A stretch of 64,000 nucleotides of DNA, from positions 3,534,001 to 3,598,000 of the forward strand of contig NZ_JBEPOO010000001.1 in the NCBI RefSeq assembly GCF_040546815.1, read 5' to 3'. The stretch is from Devosia sp. 2618. GTDB taxonomy: Bacteria; Pseudomonadota; Alphaproteobacteria; Rhizobiales; Devosiaceae. The notes beneath the pieces were generated by a model. It worked only from the letters and a program-made list of their open reading frames with translations, searched no databases and was not told where the DNA came from. The position numbers and the translations under genes are program-made. Every line of letters starts with the position of its first letter. The first letter of the stretch is position 1. Shown here piece by piece: positions 1 through 8,907 of the stretch.

Positions 1-2
1 CC

Positions 3-782
3 AGCGCGGCGGGTTATCTGACCTTTGTGTTCAGCTCTGACGGCAAGGCCGAGCTTGAGGCTGAGGCCATCGAGAGCCTCACCGCGCTCAATGTGGCCGG
101 GGTCATCATGGCGCCTGTCGCCATCGGCAAGCAGAAGATCCACCACGACAAGATCAAGGCGCTGGCGCGCAACATTCCCATCGTTTTCATCGACGCGCCG
201 TTCGACGAGGAAGAAGCGTTCATCGGCACCAACAATGCCCAGAGCATGGCGCTGATCACCGACTATCTGACACGGCTTGGCGATCGGCCGGCCTATTTCG
301 ACATGCCTTGGGTGACCACCAATGGCATCGAGCGGCGCACTGCCTATGCGGCGACCATGGAGCGGCGCGGGCTTGAGCCGCTGTTTATCGAGCTTGAACC
401 GGCCGACACCTGGGATTTTGAGCGCACGGCGTTCGACCAGACCAACACGATCCTGTCGCGCGGCGGTTTTCCCAGCAAGATCATCCTCTGCGCCAATGAC
501 CGCGTGGCCTTTGGCGTCTTGGCGGCGGTCAATCAGGCAGGGCTCAAGGTGGGCATCGGCCCTGATTGCGACCTGCGGGTCGCGGGTCACGATAACCAGC
601 CGTTCAGCGACTATATCTGGCCGCCGCTGACGACGGTGTCGCAGAACACGACGGAGATGGGTCGATTGGCGATTACCCTGCTGCTGTCCAAACTCGATAG
701 CAGCAGGGTGTTTGAAGATCCGCGGATGCAGGGCCATCATATTCTGCTCAATGCCGAACTGGTGCTGCGCGCATCGGCCTAG
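3..782 (+). CDS. LacI/GalR-family transcriptional regulator, C-terminal part (5' cut by window edge)
   Basis: The frame is open to the left edge, so the N-terminal HTH lies outside the window. What is visible is the periplasmic-binding-protein-like effector domain of a LacI regulator: a run ending in CANDRVAFGVLAA, then the late element with VAGHDNQP and PLTTVSQ that is typical of the last third of the family. The inducer is probably a sugar or polyol, since a CUT2 sugar ABC operon follows on the opposite strand, converging on it with only about 9 bp between the stops. The family and the partial status are seen directly; that it regulates the adjacent transporter is inference. Confidence 0.85.
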   Translation, partial: SAAGYLTFVFSSDGKAELEAEAIESLTALNVAGVIMAPVAIGKQKIHHDKIKALARNIPIVFIDAPFDEEEAFIGTNNAQSMALITDYLTRLGDRPAYFDMPWVTTNGIERRTAYAATMERRGLEPLFIELEPADTWDFERTAFDQTNTILSRGGFPSKIILCANDRVAFGVLAAVNQAGLKVGIGPDCDLRVAGHDNQPFSDYIWPPLTTVSQNTTEMGRLAITLLLSKLDSSRVFEDPRMQGHHILLNAELVLRASA

Positions 783-783
783 A

Positions 784-802
784 TGGGCGGCCTAGCCGCC
801 CA
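784..802. terminator. Convergent stem-loop between LacI and ABC ATPase genes
   Basis: A perfect 8-bp inverted repeat (TGGGCGGC / GCCGCCCA) with a 3-base loop sits where the two convergent genes meet, and the loop is the stop codon of the minus-strand ATPase gene. No T-run follows on either strand, so an intrinsic terminator is possible but not canonical. Confidence 0.4.
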
Positions 803-1541
803 CCATCAGCTTGACCACTTCGTCATGCGTCGTTTCGGAGATCTTGCGCTCGCCCGCCTGCACGCCGCGCCGCAGCACGACGATGCGGTCGGACACGGCA
901 AAGATGTCCTGCAGATTGTGCGAGATAAAAATCACGCCACGACCCTGCGCCTTAAGCTGATGGATCAATGACACCACCTTGCGCTGTTCCGGCACGCCGA
1001 GCGCGGCCGTGGGTTCGTCCATGATCAGGATCTGGGCGTCCCAATAAACGGCACGACCGATGGCGACGGCCTGACGTTGGCCACCCGAGAAGTTGCTGAC
1101 CGGGGCTTCCATGCGGTTCACATGGAAATCGAGCAGCGCCATGGTCGACTTGGCTGCGTCAGCCATCTTCTTGCGGTCGAGCACCGGCAGGAAGCCAAAG
1201 GCTTTGCGCATCGGTTCGCGGCCGAGGAAGATATTGGCGCCGATGGAGAGATTATCGGCCAGGGCCAGGTCCTGGTAGATGGTCTCGATGCCCTTGTCGC
1301 GCGCCTCTTGTGGCGTCGAAAAGCTCACCGGCTCACCCCGCAGACGAATTTCGCCGGAGGAGGGTTTGTAGACGCCCGAGATGGCCTTGATCAGCGTGGT
1401 CTTGCCCGCGCCATTATCACCGGCAAGCGCCACCACTTCACCGGGTCGCACGACCATGGAGAAATCGCGAAGCGCCTGCACTGCGGCAAAGTTCTTGGAC
1501 AGATTGCGGATATCGAGCAGCGGCTCAGCAGTATTACTCAT
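792..1541 (-). CDS. Sugar ABC transporter ATP-binding protein (single-domain, CUT2/FrcA-like)
   Basis: A 249-residue cytoplasmic ATPase that powers sugar import with the permease and binding protein encoded just upstream. It has Walker A GDNGAGKT at residues 41-48, the signature SGGQRQ, Walker B LIMDEPTAALG and the H-loop ISHN. RbsA/XylG-type CUT2 ATPases are double-length; this one has only one ATPase module, like the fructose transporter ATPase FrcA, so it should act as a homodimer. Its start overlaps the end of the permease gene by 8 bp, which indicates translational coupling. The substrate is not deducible from the sequence. Confidence 0.93.
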   Translation of the reverse strand: MSNTAEPLLDIRNLSKNFAAVQALRDFSMVVRPGEVVALAGDNGAGKTTLIKAISGVYKPSSGEIRLRGEPVSFSTPQEARDKGIETIYQDLALADNLSIGANIFLGREPMRKAFGFLPVLDRKKMADAAKSTMALLDFHVNRMEAPVSNFSGGQRQAVAIGRAVYWDAQILIMDEPTAALGVPEQRKVVSLIHQLKAQGRGVIFISHNLQDIFAVSDRIVVLRRGVQAGERKISETTHDEVVKLMVGG

Positions 1542-2598
1542 CGAGGCGACCTCCGCTGAACCGGCGTTGTGCCTGGTCGATCAGAACCGAAATGATGATG
1601 ACGACGCCGACACTGATGAACTGCCAGAACGGCTCGACATTGACGAAAACCAGACCGTACTGGATGACCGCGATCACCAGCGCCCCGGCGAGCGTGCCGA
1701 AGATGGTGCCCGAGCCACCAAAGAGGCTGGCGCCACCGATGACCACCGCCGCAACGCTATCGAGCAGCAGGGGTTCGCCGGCCTGTGCGGCACCGGCACT
1801 GAAGCGGGCCGAATAGAGCACGCCGGCGAGACCGGCGCACATGGCGGAGAGGATATAGAGGCGCAGCAGATGCCACTTGATGTCGATACCGGCGCGGCGT
1901 GCCGCCTGGGCATTGGCGCCGATGGCGTAGTTGTGCTGGCCGAACCGGGTCTGGCTGAGTAGGTAATGCATCACCAGAACGAAGATCAGCGTGACGATGA
2001 CGACGTAGGGAATGTTGAAGATACGGCCATTGCCCAGGGCCGCGAAGAACTCGTTCTTGACCGGAACAGTCGTGCCACCGGCGAGCAGGAAGGCCACGCC
2101 GCGCGCCACGCCGAACATGCCCAGCGTGCCGATAAACGGCGGCACACGCAGCCGGGACACCAGTAGGCCGTTGACCGTCCCGGGAATACCAGCGACCAGA
2201 ATGGCGACCAGCGCGCCGAACAGCACGGCCATTGGTGCGCCCATCATCGGGGCGGCCCAGTTGATCACATGGGCAGCGACAACGGCGGCCAGCCCCATGA
2301 TGAAGCCGAGCGACAGATCGATACCGCCGGAGATGATGACGAAGGTCTGGCCCGTTGCCAGCAACATGGGGGCGACCGCAAAGACGGCGATCGACTGCAG
2401 GTTGAACGGGTTGAGAATGAAGGTGCCACCAAAGCTCAGCCGGGCCCAGGCTTCAAAGCCCAGCACCAGAGCGGCCAGGAACAGCCAGGCCCGCAGATCG
2501 GCAATACGTTGCAAAGTGGATTTGGCGCGGTCAGCGTGGTCGGCCTGGGGCGCGACGTGACCTTGGGCAGGGGAACCCTGCGTGTCCGGAGCAGTCAT
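1534..2598 (-). CDS. Sugar ABC transporter permease (CUT2, RbsC/FrcC-like)
   Basis: A 354-residue inner-membrane permease with about ten hydrophobic segments. It carries the family signatures SGGIDLSLGF near the middle and IGGASLFGGSGT near the C terminus, and the cytoplasmic loop AIGANAQAARRAGI that contacts the ATPase. A GAGG ribosome site lies about 9 bases before the ATG. It lies between the binding protein and the ATPase in a standard binding protein-permease-ATPase operon. The 108-bp gap to the binding-protein gene contains a weak stem (2671-2676 with 2694-2699) that may set a higher transcript level for the binding protein. Confidence 0.93.
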   Translation of the reverse strand: MTAPDTQGSPAQGHVAPQADHADRAKSTLQRIADLRAWLFLAALVLGFEAWARLSFGGTFILNPFNLQSIAVFAVAPMLLATGQTFVIISGGIDLSLGFIMGLAAVVAAHVINWAAPMMGAPMAVLFGALVAILVAGIPGTVNGLLVSRLRVPPFIGTLGMFGVARGVAFLLAGGTTVPVKNEFFAALGNGRIFNIPYVVIVTLIFVLVMHYLLSQTRFGQHNYAIGANAQAARRAGIDIKWHLLRLYILSAMCAGLAGVLYSARFSAGAAQAGEPLLLDSVAAVVIGGASLFGGSGTIFGTLAGALVIAVIQYGLVFVNVEPFWQFISVGVVIIISVLIDQAQRRFSGGRLDE

Positions 2599-2706
2599 TG
2601 AGTAGTACCTCGTTGGGCATTGCCACGCTCAAGGCCAAAGCCACGGGCGTAAGACGAGTCCAAGCCCAGCCCCTCCGAAGAGGAACCGGGCCGGGAGGGA
2701 CGCGCT

Positions 2707-3699
2707 TTATTCGGTGTAGAGGTACTTGGCGATGTCAGGATCGGCGATGTTGGACTTGTCCATGATGGTAAAGCCCGTACCGATATTGACCGGGATCGAC
2801 TGGCCGGTGAGGTGGGCATAAGCCGACACCACGCCGTAGTAACCGATTTCGGCTGGATGCTGGGCAATGGCCACGTCGACCAGACCCGTATTAATGTTGT
2901 CGACGATGCTGGTTGGTGCGTCGAAGGCAACAACCTTGATCGTGCCTGTCTGGCCGGCCTGCTGCACGCCATTGGCGGCACCGAGCGCAGAGAACAGATT
3001 GGCCCCGAACACGCCCTTGAGATCGGCGTTACGGGCGAACACGGCCTGCACCTGGCTGGCAGCGTTGTTGGCGTCGTTCTTGTTGAACTGGGTTTCGAGC
3101 ACTTCCACCTTGGGGAAGTTCTCTTTCATTTCCAGCTTGAAGCCGGCTTCACGCTGGTCGGTGGTGGAAATGCCAGGGTTGACGTTGGACACGAAAACCT
3201 TGCCTTCGCCACCGATGGCATTGGCCAGAGCGCGGGCAGCGATACGGCCGCCGAGCACGTTGTCGGATGCGATGTAGGAGAGCGGGAAGTCCGCTTCGCC
3301 AGCGCCGGTCTGGTAGCTGCCGGTGCCGATAAAGGTATCAACGGTGATGACCGGAATACCGGCTTCGTTGGCCTTGCGCAGAGGTTCGATGAGCTGGGTG
3401 GTATCGGTCGGCGCGATCAGGATGGCATCGGGCTTGCGCGCGATAACGGCATCGAGCACGGGCACCTGAACCACCGGATTGAACTCTGGACCGCCCTGGA
3501 ACACCAGCTCGACACCCAGCGCTTCGGCCGCAGCCTCGGCGCCACGGCGCATGGTGATGTAGAAGCCGTCAGTGGTCAGGCCCGGGATCAGGGCGATGGT
3601 GAACTTCTTGTCCTGCGCATGGGCTGGCAGAATGCCGACACCCATCGTGGTGACGAGTGCAGCAGCGGCTACCGCCTTGAGAATAGAACGACGCTCCAT
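2707..3699 (-). CDS. Sugar ABC transporter periplasmic substrate-binding protein
   Basis: A periplasmic sugar-binding protein of the RbsB/FrcB type (Peripl_BP_4), about 330 residues. The start at 3699 (MERRSILKA) is chosen over the longer reading because GGGAGGAA lies 4 bases before it. The N terminus is a signal peptide with two arginines (ERRSILKA) and a probable cleavage after AHA. The mature part has family blocks such as IALIPGLTTDGFYIT and IAPTDTTQLIEPL. First gene of its operon; an operator-like palindrome lies about 40 bp upstream. The ligand could be a hexose or a polyol; the nearby aldolase and ROK kinase favour a ketose-phosphate route. Confidence 0.92.
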   Translation of the reverse strand: MERRSILKAVAAAALVTTMGVGILPAHAQDKKFTIALIPGLTTDGFYITMRRGAEAAAEALGVELVFQGGPEFNPVVQVPVLDAVIARKPDAILIAPTDTTQLIEPLRKANEAGIPVITVDTFIGTGSYQTGAGEADFPLSYIASDNVLGGRIAARALANAIGGEGKVFVSNVNPGISTTDQREAGFKLEMKENFPKVEVLETQFNKNDANNAASQVQAVFARNADLKGVFGANLFSALGAANGVQQAGQTGTIKVVAFDAPTSIVDNINTGLVDVAIAQHPAEIGYYGVVSAYAHLTGQSIPVNIGTGFTIMDKSNIADPDIAKYLYTE

Positions 3700-3740
3700 G
3701 GATTCCTCCCTCATTGAGCTGTTCGTTGACAGTCATTCGG

Positions 3741-3765
3741 CTGGACAAAAAATTTGTTTATCCAG
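3741..3765. promoter_or_regulatory. Operator-like imperfect palindrome upstream of the sugar-binding protein gene
   Basis: The site starts CTGGACAAA and ends TTTATCCAG: a 25-bp inverted repeat with two mismatches in 12-bp arms and an A/T-rich centre. It lies 42-66 bp before the start of the binding-protein gene, where an operator is expected. It lacks the central CG of LacI-type operators, so SorC is a reasonable candidate binder, but that is inference. The rest of the 3700-4117 gap shows no gene. Confidence 0.45.
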
Positions 3766-4117
3766 TTAACATATCTCATCCCGACGCAACGAAATCGTCA
3801 AGTGAAATTTTCTTCTGCAATTTACTTCACATCGAGACACGTCATGTCAAGCCCGCGATAAAGCGGGTGGCACGGTCCGGTGATCGGCAAATCTCCTCAA
3901 CGACACGACCTCGCGCCGCCATTCCTCTGTGGTCCCGGTTGCTCCGGTGATCCACCTGCATAGGACTCCACGGCGCGGCGTCACTGTCAACAGATTAGTG
4001 CGCGCAAATATCAAATTTTACGCGGTGAAAGATTCGGGTGTATTTGATGACGGGCACGACAAAGCCACCGCCGCCCTGTTGGGGGGGCGGTCGGTGCGGC
4101 CAATGGCAGGCGCGATG

Positions 4118-5050
4118 TTAGCCGGTGATCTGGAGGATTGCTTCGGCGGTGCGGGCGTCGGTGACCAGGGCGCTGATGAAGCCAGCCTTGGCGGCGCCGA
4201 AAATGGCACCGGCTTTGTTCTCGCCAGCCGCCACGCCGATGACCAGCGGCGCCTTGCGCAGCTGAGCGACGGAGGCAGCGATCATGCGGGCCTCGCCCTC
4301 CCACTCGATCAGCGTGCCATTGCGGTCGAAATAGTGGCGGATCACGTCGCCCGCCGCATCACTCAGCAATTGCTCGCTGGGCGTCGCGGCGCTGGCTTCG
4401 GGGGCATTGACGGCATGCGGCAGACCGACGCCGACGATGGCAGCATCGATGCGATCCCATAGGGCCACGCTATCGGCGATAGCCGGGTCGGCAAGGAAAG
4501 CGGCACGGGTTTCGGCCGATGGCAGATACGGCGCGTGAATGAAATGGGGCGTGCCGCCCATATGCTCGGCGGCAAGGCGGACGAATTCGTTGACCTGGAA
4601 ATGGGGGGCGTGCTGCTGCATGCCGCCGGTTGCCGGCACGGTGATGACGCCCGGCAGGGAGGGCAATCCGGTCTGCATGACGGCACTGACCGCCCGGCCC
4701 CAGCCGATTGCCAAAACCGAGCCAACGCCCAATCCAGCATCGCGCAGCACGTCGCCCAAAGGCGCCGCCAAAGCTTCGAGCACACCGGCCGGTGGCGCGT
4801 CGATCACCGCTGCGCGCTTCAGCCCCAAAGCCGCCACCAGCCGATCGCGCAGCGCTTCAGGCGCGACGATATCGCGGATCTCGATGCGCACGATGCCTTC
4901 GGCCCGGGCGCGCTGCAGCAGACGTGAAATGGTCGCCGTCGACACGCCCATGCGGCGCGCGATCTCGACCTGGCTCATGTCGCTCTCGTAATGCAGCTTG
5001 GCGACCGCATGCATCATGGAGCGGGAAACCCCAGCATCCCCGGGTTGCAA
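4118..5050 (-). CDS. SorC-family sugar-binding transcriptional regulator
   Basis: A 310-residue SorC/DeoR-type regulator. An N-terminal HTH (MSQVEIARRMGVSTATISRL, roughly residues 25-45) is followed by the long C-terminal sugar-phosphate-binding domain typical of the family, with VLAIGWGRAVSAV and VIGVAAGENKAGAI. The annotated start is a TTG; the first in-frame ATG pair is 11 codons further in and neither has a clean ribosome site, so the exact start is uncertain. It diverges from the aldolase-kinase pair and lies upstream of the ABC operon on the same strand, so it could control both through phosphorylated sugars. Confidence 0.88.
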   Translation of the reverse strand: MQPGDAGVSRSMMHAVAKLHYESDMSQVEIARRMGVSTATISRLLQRARAEGIVRIEIRDIVAPEALRDRLVAALGLKRAAVIDAPPAGVLEALAAPLGDVLRDAGLGVGSVLAIGWGRAVSAVMQTGLPSLPGVITVPATGGMQQHAPHFQVNEFVRLAAEHMGGTPHFIHAPYLPSAETRAAFLADPAIADSVALWDRIDAAIVGVGLPHAVNAPEASAATPSEQLLSDAAGDVIRHYFDRNGTLIEWEGEARMIAASVAQLRKAPLVIGVAAGENKAGAIFGAAKAGFISALVTDARTAEAILQITG

Positions 5051-5075
5051 AGACAGCTTGAAATTCCTTTCAGCA

Positions 5076-5088
5076 ATGTGTTACACAT
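5076..5088. promoter_or_regulatory. 13-bp perfect palindrome in the SorC-aldolase divergent promoter region
   Basis: ATGTGTTACACAT is a perfect inverted repeat (6-bp arms, one central base) between the divergent SorC and aldolase genes. The position suits an operator for autoregulation and aldolase-kinase control. It differs from the 3741 palindrome, so the two may bind different proteins. Confidence 0.45.
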
Positions 5089-5196
5089 CACTCAACGATA
5101 GAGCGTTATCGCCCAAACCCCATCGATAGGCAATTGCCGCGCAAAACCCATTTTGCGTGCCAGGCGCCTTGCTGCCCAAATTTTGAGGAGAATTTC

Positions 5197-6111
5197 ATGG
5201 CGCGCATGACAACAGCCGAAAGACGTGGCTACCACCAGATCTGCGGGCGCGACGGCGCGATGATGGTCATTGCCTGTGACCAGCGCGGCGGCATGCGGAC
5301 CCTTTTGGCCGCCGACCCGGAGGCGCAGGCCAAGATCGGCAATGACGTACTGGGCAATACGAAGGCCGACATTACCAGCTATCTGGCCAGCGAAGCCTCC
5401 TGCGTATTGGTTGATCCGATCTGCGCCGTGCCGCAAGTGGTCGATGAGGGCGTGCTGCGCCGTGACACCGCCCTACTGATCGGGCTCGATGCCTCCGGCT
5501 GGGACGTATCGCCCGAAGGCTACCGCATTTCCAAGATGGTCGATGGCATTACCGCCCGCACCGTGCGCCAGTTTGGCGGCACCGGCGGCAAGATCATGAT
5601 CTATCTGCGCTCCGACACACCCGCTGCAAACACAGCCAATATGGCAACGCTAGAACGCGTCATCGCCGACTTCGCCAGCGAAGACCTGCTGCTGGTGGTC
5701 GAATTCCTGACCTATGCGCTCGAAGGCGAAAGCAAGGAAGCTTATGCAGCCAAGATCCCCGAACTGATCCAAGGCGGCACCCGCCTTTGCCTTGATGTCG
5801 GCTCGAAAGTTCTCAAGCTGCCCTATCCAGGGTCGCCAGAATCCTGCGCCGCAGTCACCAAGATGTGTGGTGACGTGCCATGGGCAATCCTGTCGGCTGG
5901 CGTGGACCACGCAACCTTCTTGCAACAGGTCGAGATCGCCATGCACAATGGCGCGTCTGGCGTTATCGCCGGACGGTCGCTGTGGAAGGACTGCATTTCG
6001 CTCGACCGGGCCGTGACCCGCGAGCGGTTGCAGACCATTGCGGTGCCGCGCCTGCGTGAAATTCAGGCGGTCATCGCGCGCTATAGCCGGGAAAACCGGC
6101 AGGTTGCCTGA
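5197..6111 (+). CDS. Class I aldolase of the LacD/YihT type (tagatose-1,6-bisphosphate aldolase-like)
   Basis: A 304-residue (beta/alpha)8 aldolase expected to split a ketose-phosphate or bisphosphate into two three-carbon units. The start at 5197 (MARMTT) follows GAGGAG by 6 bases. Blocks matching the LacD/DeoC superfamily include IACDQRGGMR near the N terminus and KVLKLPYPGSPE, where Lys207 sits at the Schiff-base position (VLKVE in LacD). The C-terminal GVIAGRSLWKDC is the phosphate-binding end. Followed 18 bp later by a ROK kinase, which could supply the phosphorylated substrate. The exact sugar (tagatose, fructose, a sulfosugar) cannot be fixed. Confidence 0.85.
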   Translation: MARMTTAERRGYHQICGRDGAMMVIACDQRGGMRTLLAADPEAQAKIGNDVLGNTKADITSYLASEASCVLVDPICAVPQVVDEGVLRRDTALLIGLDASGWDVSPEGYRISKMVDGITARTVRQFGGTGGKIMIYLRSDTPAANTANMATLERVIADFASEDLLLVVEFLTYALEGESKEAYAAKIPELIQGGTRLCLDVGSKVLKLPYPGSPESCAAVTKMCGDVPWAILSAGVDHATFLQQVEIAMHNGASGVIAGRSLWKDCISLDRAVTRERLQTIAVPRLREIQAVIARYSRENRQVA

Positions 6112-6129
6112 TCGATCGGGGAGGTCGTC

Positions 6130-7542
6130 ATGGGCACAACGGCAATTGGCGTCGATATCGGCGGCACGCATGTGCGCGCCGCCAGGGTGAGCGACAAAGG
6201 CAGCATTCTGGCCAGCGCGCGCGCCCCAAGTTCTTCCGATCCCGCAGCCGTGCTGGCCACCACGGTTGCCTTGATCGGGCAGGTGATGGACAGCGGTGTC
6301 ACCGGCATTGGCGTTGGCGTGCCCGGACGGGTGGACAGCACTAGTGCTGCTGTCTTGTCGGGCGGTTATGTCGATCTATCAAAACTCCCCTTCGCGCAGC
6401 TTTTGCGCGAAGCGACCGGTCTTGACGTCGTGCTGGAAAACGACTGCAGCATGGCTCTGCTGGGCGAAGCGGCCTTCGGCGCCGGGCGCGGCAAGCAGAA
6501 TATCGTCATGCTAACCATCGGCACCGGCATTGGCGGCGCCGCACTCGAACACGGCCATCTGATGCGCGGCCGCAGCGCGGCCGGGCAGCTTGGCCATCTC
6601 GTCGTCGAACCCAATGGTCGGCTCTGTGCCTGCGGGCGGCATGGCTGCGTTGAAACCCTGAGTTCGGGCACGGCCTTTGGTCGCCATGTCATTGAGGCCG
6701 GGCTACCTGTTGGCACCAGCGCCGATAGCCTGCTCGCAGCGCGTGATGCGGGCGATGAAGTCGCCAGCGCCGTTCTACTGGCTTGGGCCGGCCCATTGCG
6801 CCGTGCCGTCGACAGTCTGGTCGCAACGCTTGATCCCGATCTCGTCATTCTCGGCGGCGGCATGGGCAAACAGGCGGTTGCAGCCTTGAGTGCCATTGCA
6901 CCGGAAGCATGTTGGTATGACAGCCCCGTTGTGGCTGCAGAACTGGGCGATGATGCGGGCGTGATCGGCGCTGCGCAATGCGCGATGGACCGGCTTTCGG
7001 GCCCCAAGGGCAAGCGGGCCATTCTGGTCAATGGCGTGCCTGCCAGCGGCAAGAGCCGGGTGGCGCATGCTTTGTCGGAACGTACCGGCTGGCCGCTGCT
7101 GACGCTAGACACCATCAAGAACCCGTTTTTGGAAGTCATTGAGGGCGTCGATCGGCCGTTCAACCGCACCTTGGGCAAAGCCAGCTACAAGGCCATCTGG
7201 TCGCTAGTGGCCGATGCACCCGCCGGAACGACGGTTATCGTCGATGCCTGGTTCGGATTCCAGCCGCGCGAAGTACTGGACGATTATCTCGCCATGGCCG
7301 GCGTTACCGAAACGCTTGAACTCTGGTGCCACGCGCCGCCCAACACCATTGTCGACCGCTACGCCGCCCGGCTCGGCGACCGCCTGCCCGGCCACCCCGG
7401 CGCGGCCTACCTACCCGAGCTCGGCGACCTGGCCGCCCGCGCCACTCCTCTGGATCGCGGCCCAACGCGCCGCATCGACACCACCGAGCCTACAGACTTC
7501 GGCACCGTCAGCGCCTGGATCGCAGAAAACTGGGTGGGGTAA
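6130..7542 (+). CDS. ROK-family sugar kinase fused to a C-terminal P-loop kinase domain
   Basis: A 470-residue two-domain protein. Residues 1-290 are a ROK kinase: DIGGTHVRAA phosphate loop at the N terminus, the GVGVPG block, LENDCSMALLGE catalytic region, IGTGIGGAAL, and the zinc motif CACGRHGC. After an acidic junction, residues 298-470 form a separate P-loop domain with Walker A GVPASGKS (302-309), LDTIKNPF and VIVDAWFG, resembling small-molecule kinases. ROK sugar kinases are normally about 300 residues, so this is a genuine fusion with no stop or shift at the junction. Coupled to the aldolase upstream (18 bp). Two successive phosphorylations of one sugar are an attractive guess. Confidence 0.85.
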   Translation: MGTTAIGVDIGGTHVRAARVSDKGSILASARAPSSSDPAAVLATTVALIGQVMDSGVTGIGVGVPGRVDSTSAAVLSGGYVDLSKLPFAQLLREATGLDVVLENDCSMALLGEAAFGAGRGKQNIVMLTIGTGIGGAALEHGHLMRGRSAAGQLGHLVVEPNGRLCACGRHGCVETLSSGTAFGRHVIEAGLPVGTSADSLLAARDAGDEVASAVLLAWAGPLRRAVDSLVATLDPDLVILGGGMGKQAVAALSAIAPEACWYDSPVVAAELGDDAGVIGAAQCAMDRLSGPKGKRAILVNGVPASGKSRVAHALSERTGWPLLTLDTIKNPFLEVIEGVDRPFNRTLGKASYKAIWSLVADAPAGTTVIVDAWFGFQPREVLDDYLAMAGVTETLELWCHAPPNTIVDRYAARLGDRLPGHPGAAYLPELGDLAARATPLDRGPTRRIDTTEPTDFGTVSAWIAENWVG

Positions 7543-7568
7543 AACGGCCCAAAAAAGATGATCTGGCA

Positions 7569-7600
7569 ACGCACGCGGCAACAACAGCCACGTGCGTTTT
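7569..7600 (+). terminator. Rho-independent terminator after the ROK-fusion gene
   Basis: A stem of ACGCACG and CGTGCGT with an inner GGC/GCC helix (one mismatch between them), a 7-base loop and a TTTT tail, 27 bases after the kinase stop. It closes the aldolase-kinase operon. Confidence 0.65.
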
Positions 7601-7814
7601 ACCGTGCCGTTGCTGCCCGTTTGAACTGATGTTCAATCTAACAAAAAGAAGAAATGGCGCGCCGGTCCGAGTAAAGCACGAACACCTATTAAATTGAAGT
7701 CAAAAGGTAATCTGCCAGCACTCACTTAGAGCGCCCGTATTTCTGCATAGCTTTGGTCTGCAAGCGCTCTGAAATAGCGACCAAGGCAGATTGCGGTCTC
7801 GGTAGTGGGGTGCT

Positions 7815-8147
7815 TTGTGGTGCAATTCTGATGACTCTGGACGAACTGCCATTTCGTTGCCCAGCGGTATTCATGATGCAGAACTCCACAAATGCACGAT
7901 CGACTATGCTACCCGATCAGTGCAGCTGGTCTTGAAGTTATGGGTGAGCCGCTCTGAACAGATGGAGGCGTGTCGCCCAGCCATTATCGATTTGACTGGG
8001 CTGCATTTTTGGATCGTCCAGCCGCCAGATCCTCACTATCCAGGTAATGATGCGTGCTTGGTTGTCGACGCTGGTGAGGTCTGCACTCTGGAGAGCCCGC
8101 CCGCAATCCACTTACCTGAAGTGCCGCAAACGGCATTTGTGAACTGA
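7815..8147 (+). CDS. Conserved-looking small hypothetical protein
   Basis: A short ORF of up to 110 residues with protein-like composition in an otherwise gene-poor stretch. The core contains LPSGIHDAELHKC, then LTGLHFWIVQPPDP and LVVDAGE. I recall this pattern (SG-x-HDA near the N terminus, LTG-xx-F then EPPDP) from small uncharacterised alphaproteobacterial proteins, but no function is known to me. The annotated start is a TTG; a second TTG at 7857 just before PSGIHDA is equally possible. No ribosome site is convincing. No partner gene is adjacent. Confidence 0.45.
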   Translation: MWCNSDDSGRTAISLPSGIHDAELHKCTIDYATRSVQLVLKLWVSRSEQMEACRPAIIDLTGLHFWIVQPPDPHYPGNDACLVVDAGEVCTLESPPAIHLPEVPQTAFVN

Positions 8148-8907
8148 ATTTATGTCCGTGAATGGAATGCGTTCATGTATGTGGCAGCCGAAATCCGCGG
8201 ACCATCGCTCGACAGGACTTGAACAAGATCACACGGCGGCAATCGACTAGGATACAGTCGGTTAACAACTGCTTTTGGGATGAATGCCAGTTCCTTCATG
8301 GGACCCGCAATGGGGTCGGTTACCGACAGAGAGCTTTCGGCGATCAGGATGTCAATAGCGGACGGAGACGACAGCGGATCCGCAGCGTGACTCCGACAGC
8401 AGGAAGCGTCCCAGATGCCTAGCTTTATCGAACCTATGAGACCGCCGTCGCACCGTGCCCCTTGGCAGGGAGCTCCAGTGGCGCAGTTTCCCGCACACAA
8501 CATTGTGGGCACCAATAGGTCGTTTCAGCTTCTCCTTCGAAAGGATAGCCATGCACTGACGACGCAGAGCCTTGAGGGCCGCCACGCGTAGTATGTATCG
8601 TTGGCCCAAGCAGCGGTTCGCTTGCGCCACGTTGCATGAATTCTGCATCACGCAACCCTTGCCCGTCGATGATCCGATGGCATATGCGGCGCTGCTCGGA
8701 TGAGCCAGCGCCGGGCGTTCACCAGTAGCTCTGAAATCGAAGCCGGGTTCGCTTATGATCGATCTCCTAAAGGCCCTCAGGCGCCCAATCAGTGGTTAAC
8801 GAATTAGATCGTCATTTGCGGTAGTGCTGACTAAGCACCGTGACCCGATCCCAATCGTAGGCAGTCGGTAGACCTCGTTCATTCGCCTTAATGCCGGAGG
8901 CGCCGAC
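8148..8907. other. Gene-poor stretch before the AsmA gene
   Basis: No gene is convincing here. A minus-strand reading around 8434-8655 contains a CPQCC motif preceded by a plausible peptide (HGYPFEGEAETTYW), which might be the relic of a small zinc-binding protein, but it lacks a ribosome site and a homologue I recognise. The rest looks non-coding. Confidence 0.4.

Noticed and set aside
8434..8655. Small minus-strand protein with a CPQCC motif
   Set aside because: No ribosome site, no recognised family and conflicting readings on both strands; kept only as a remark in the gap entry.
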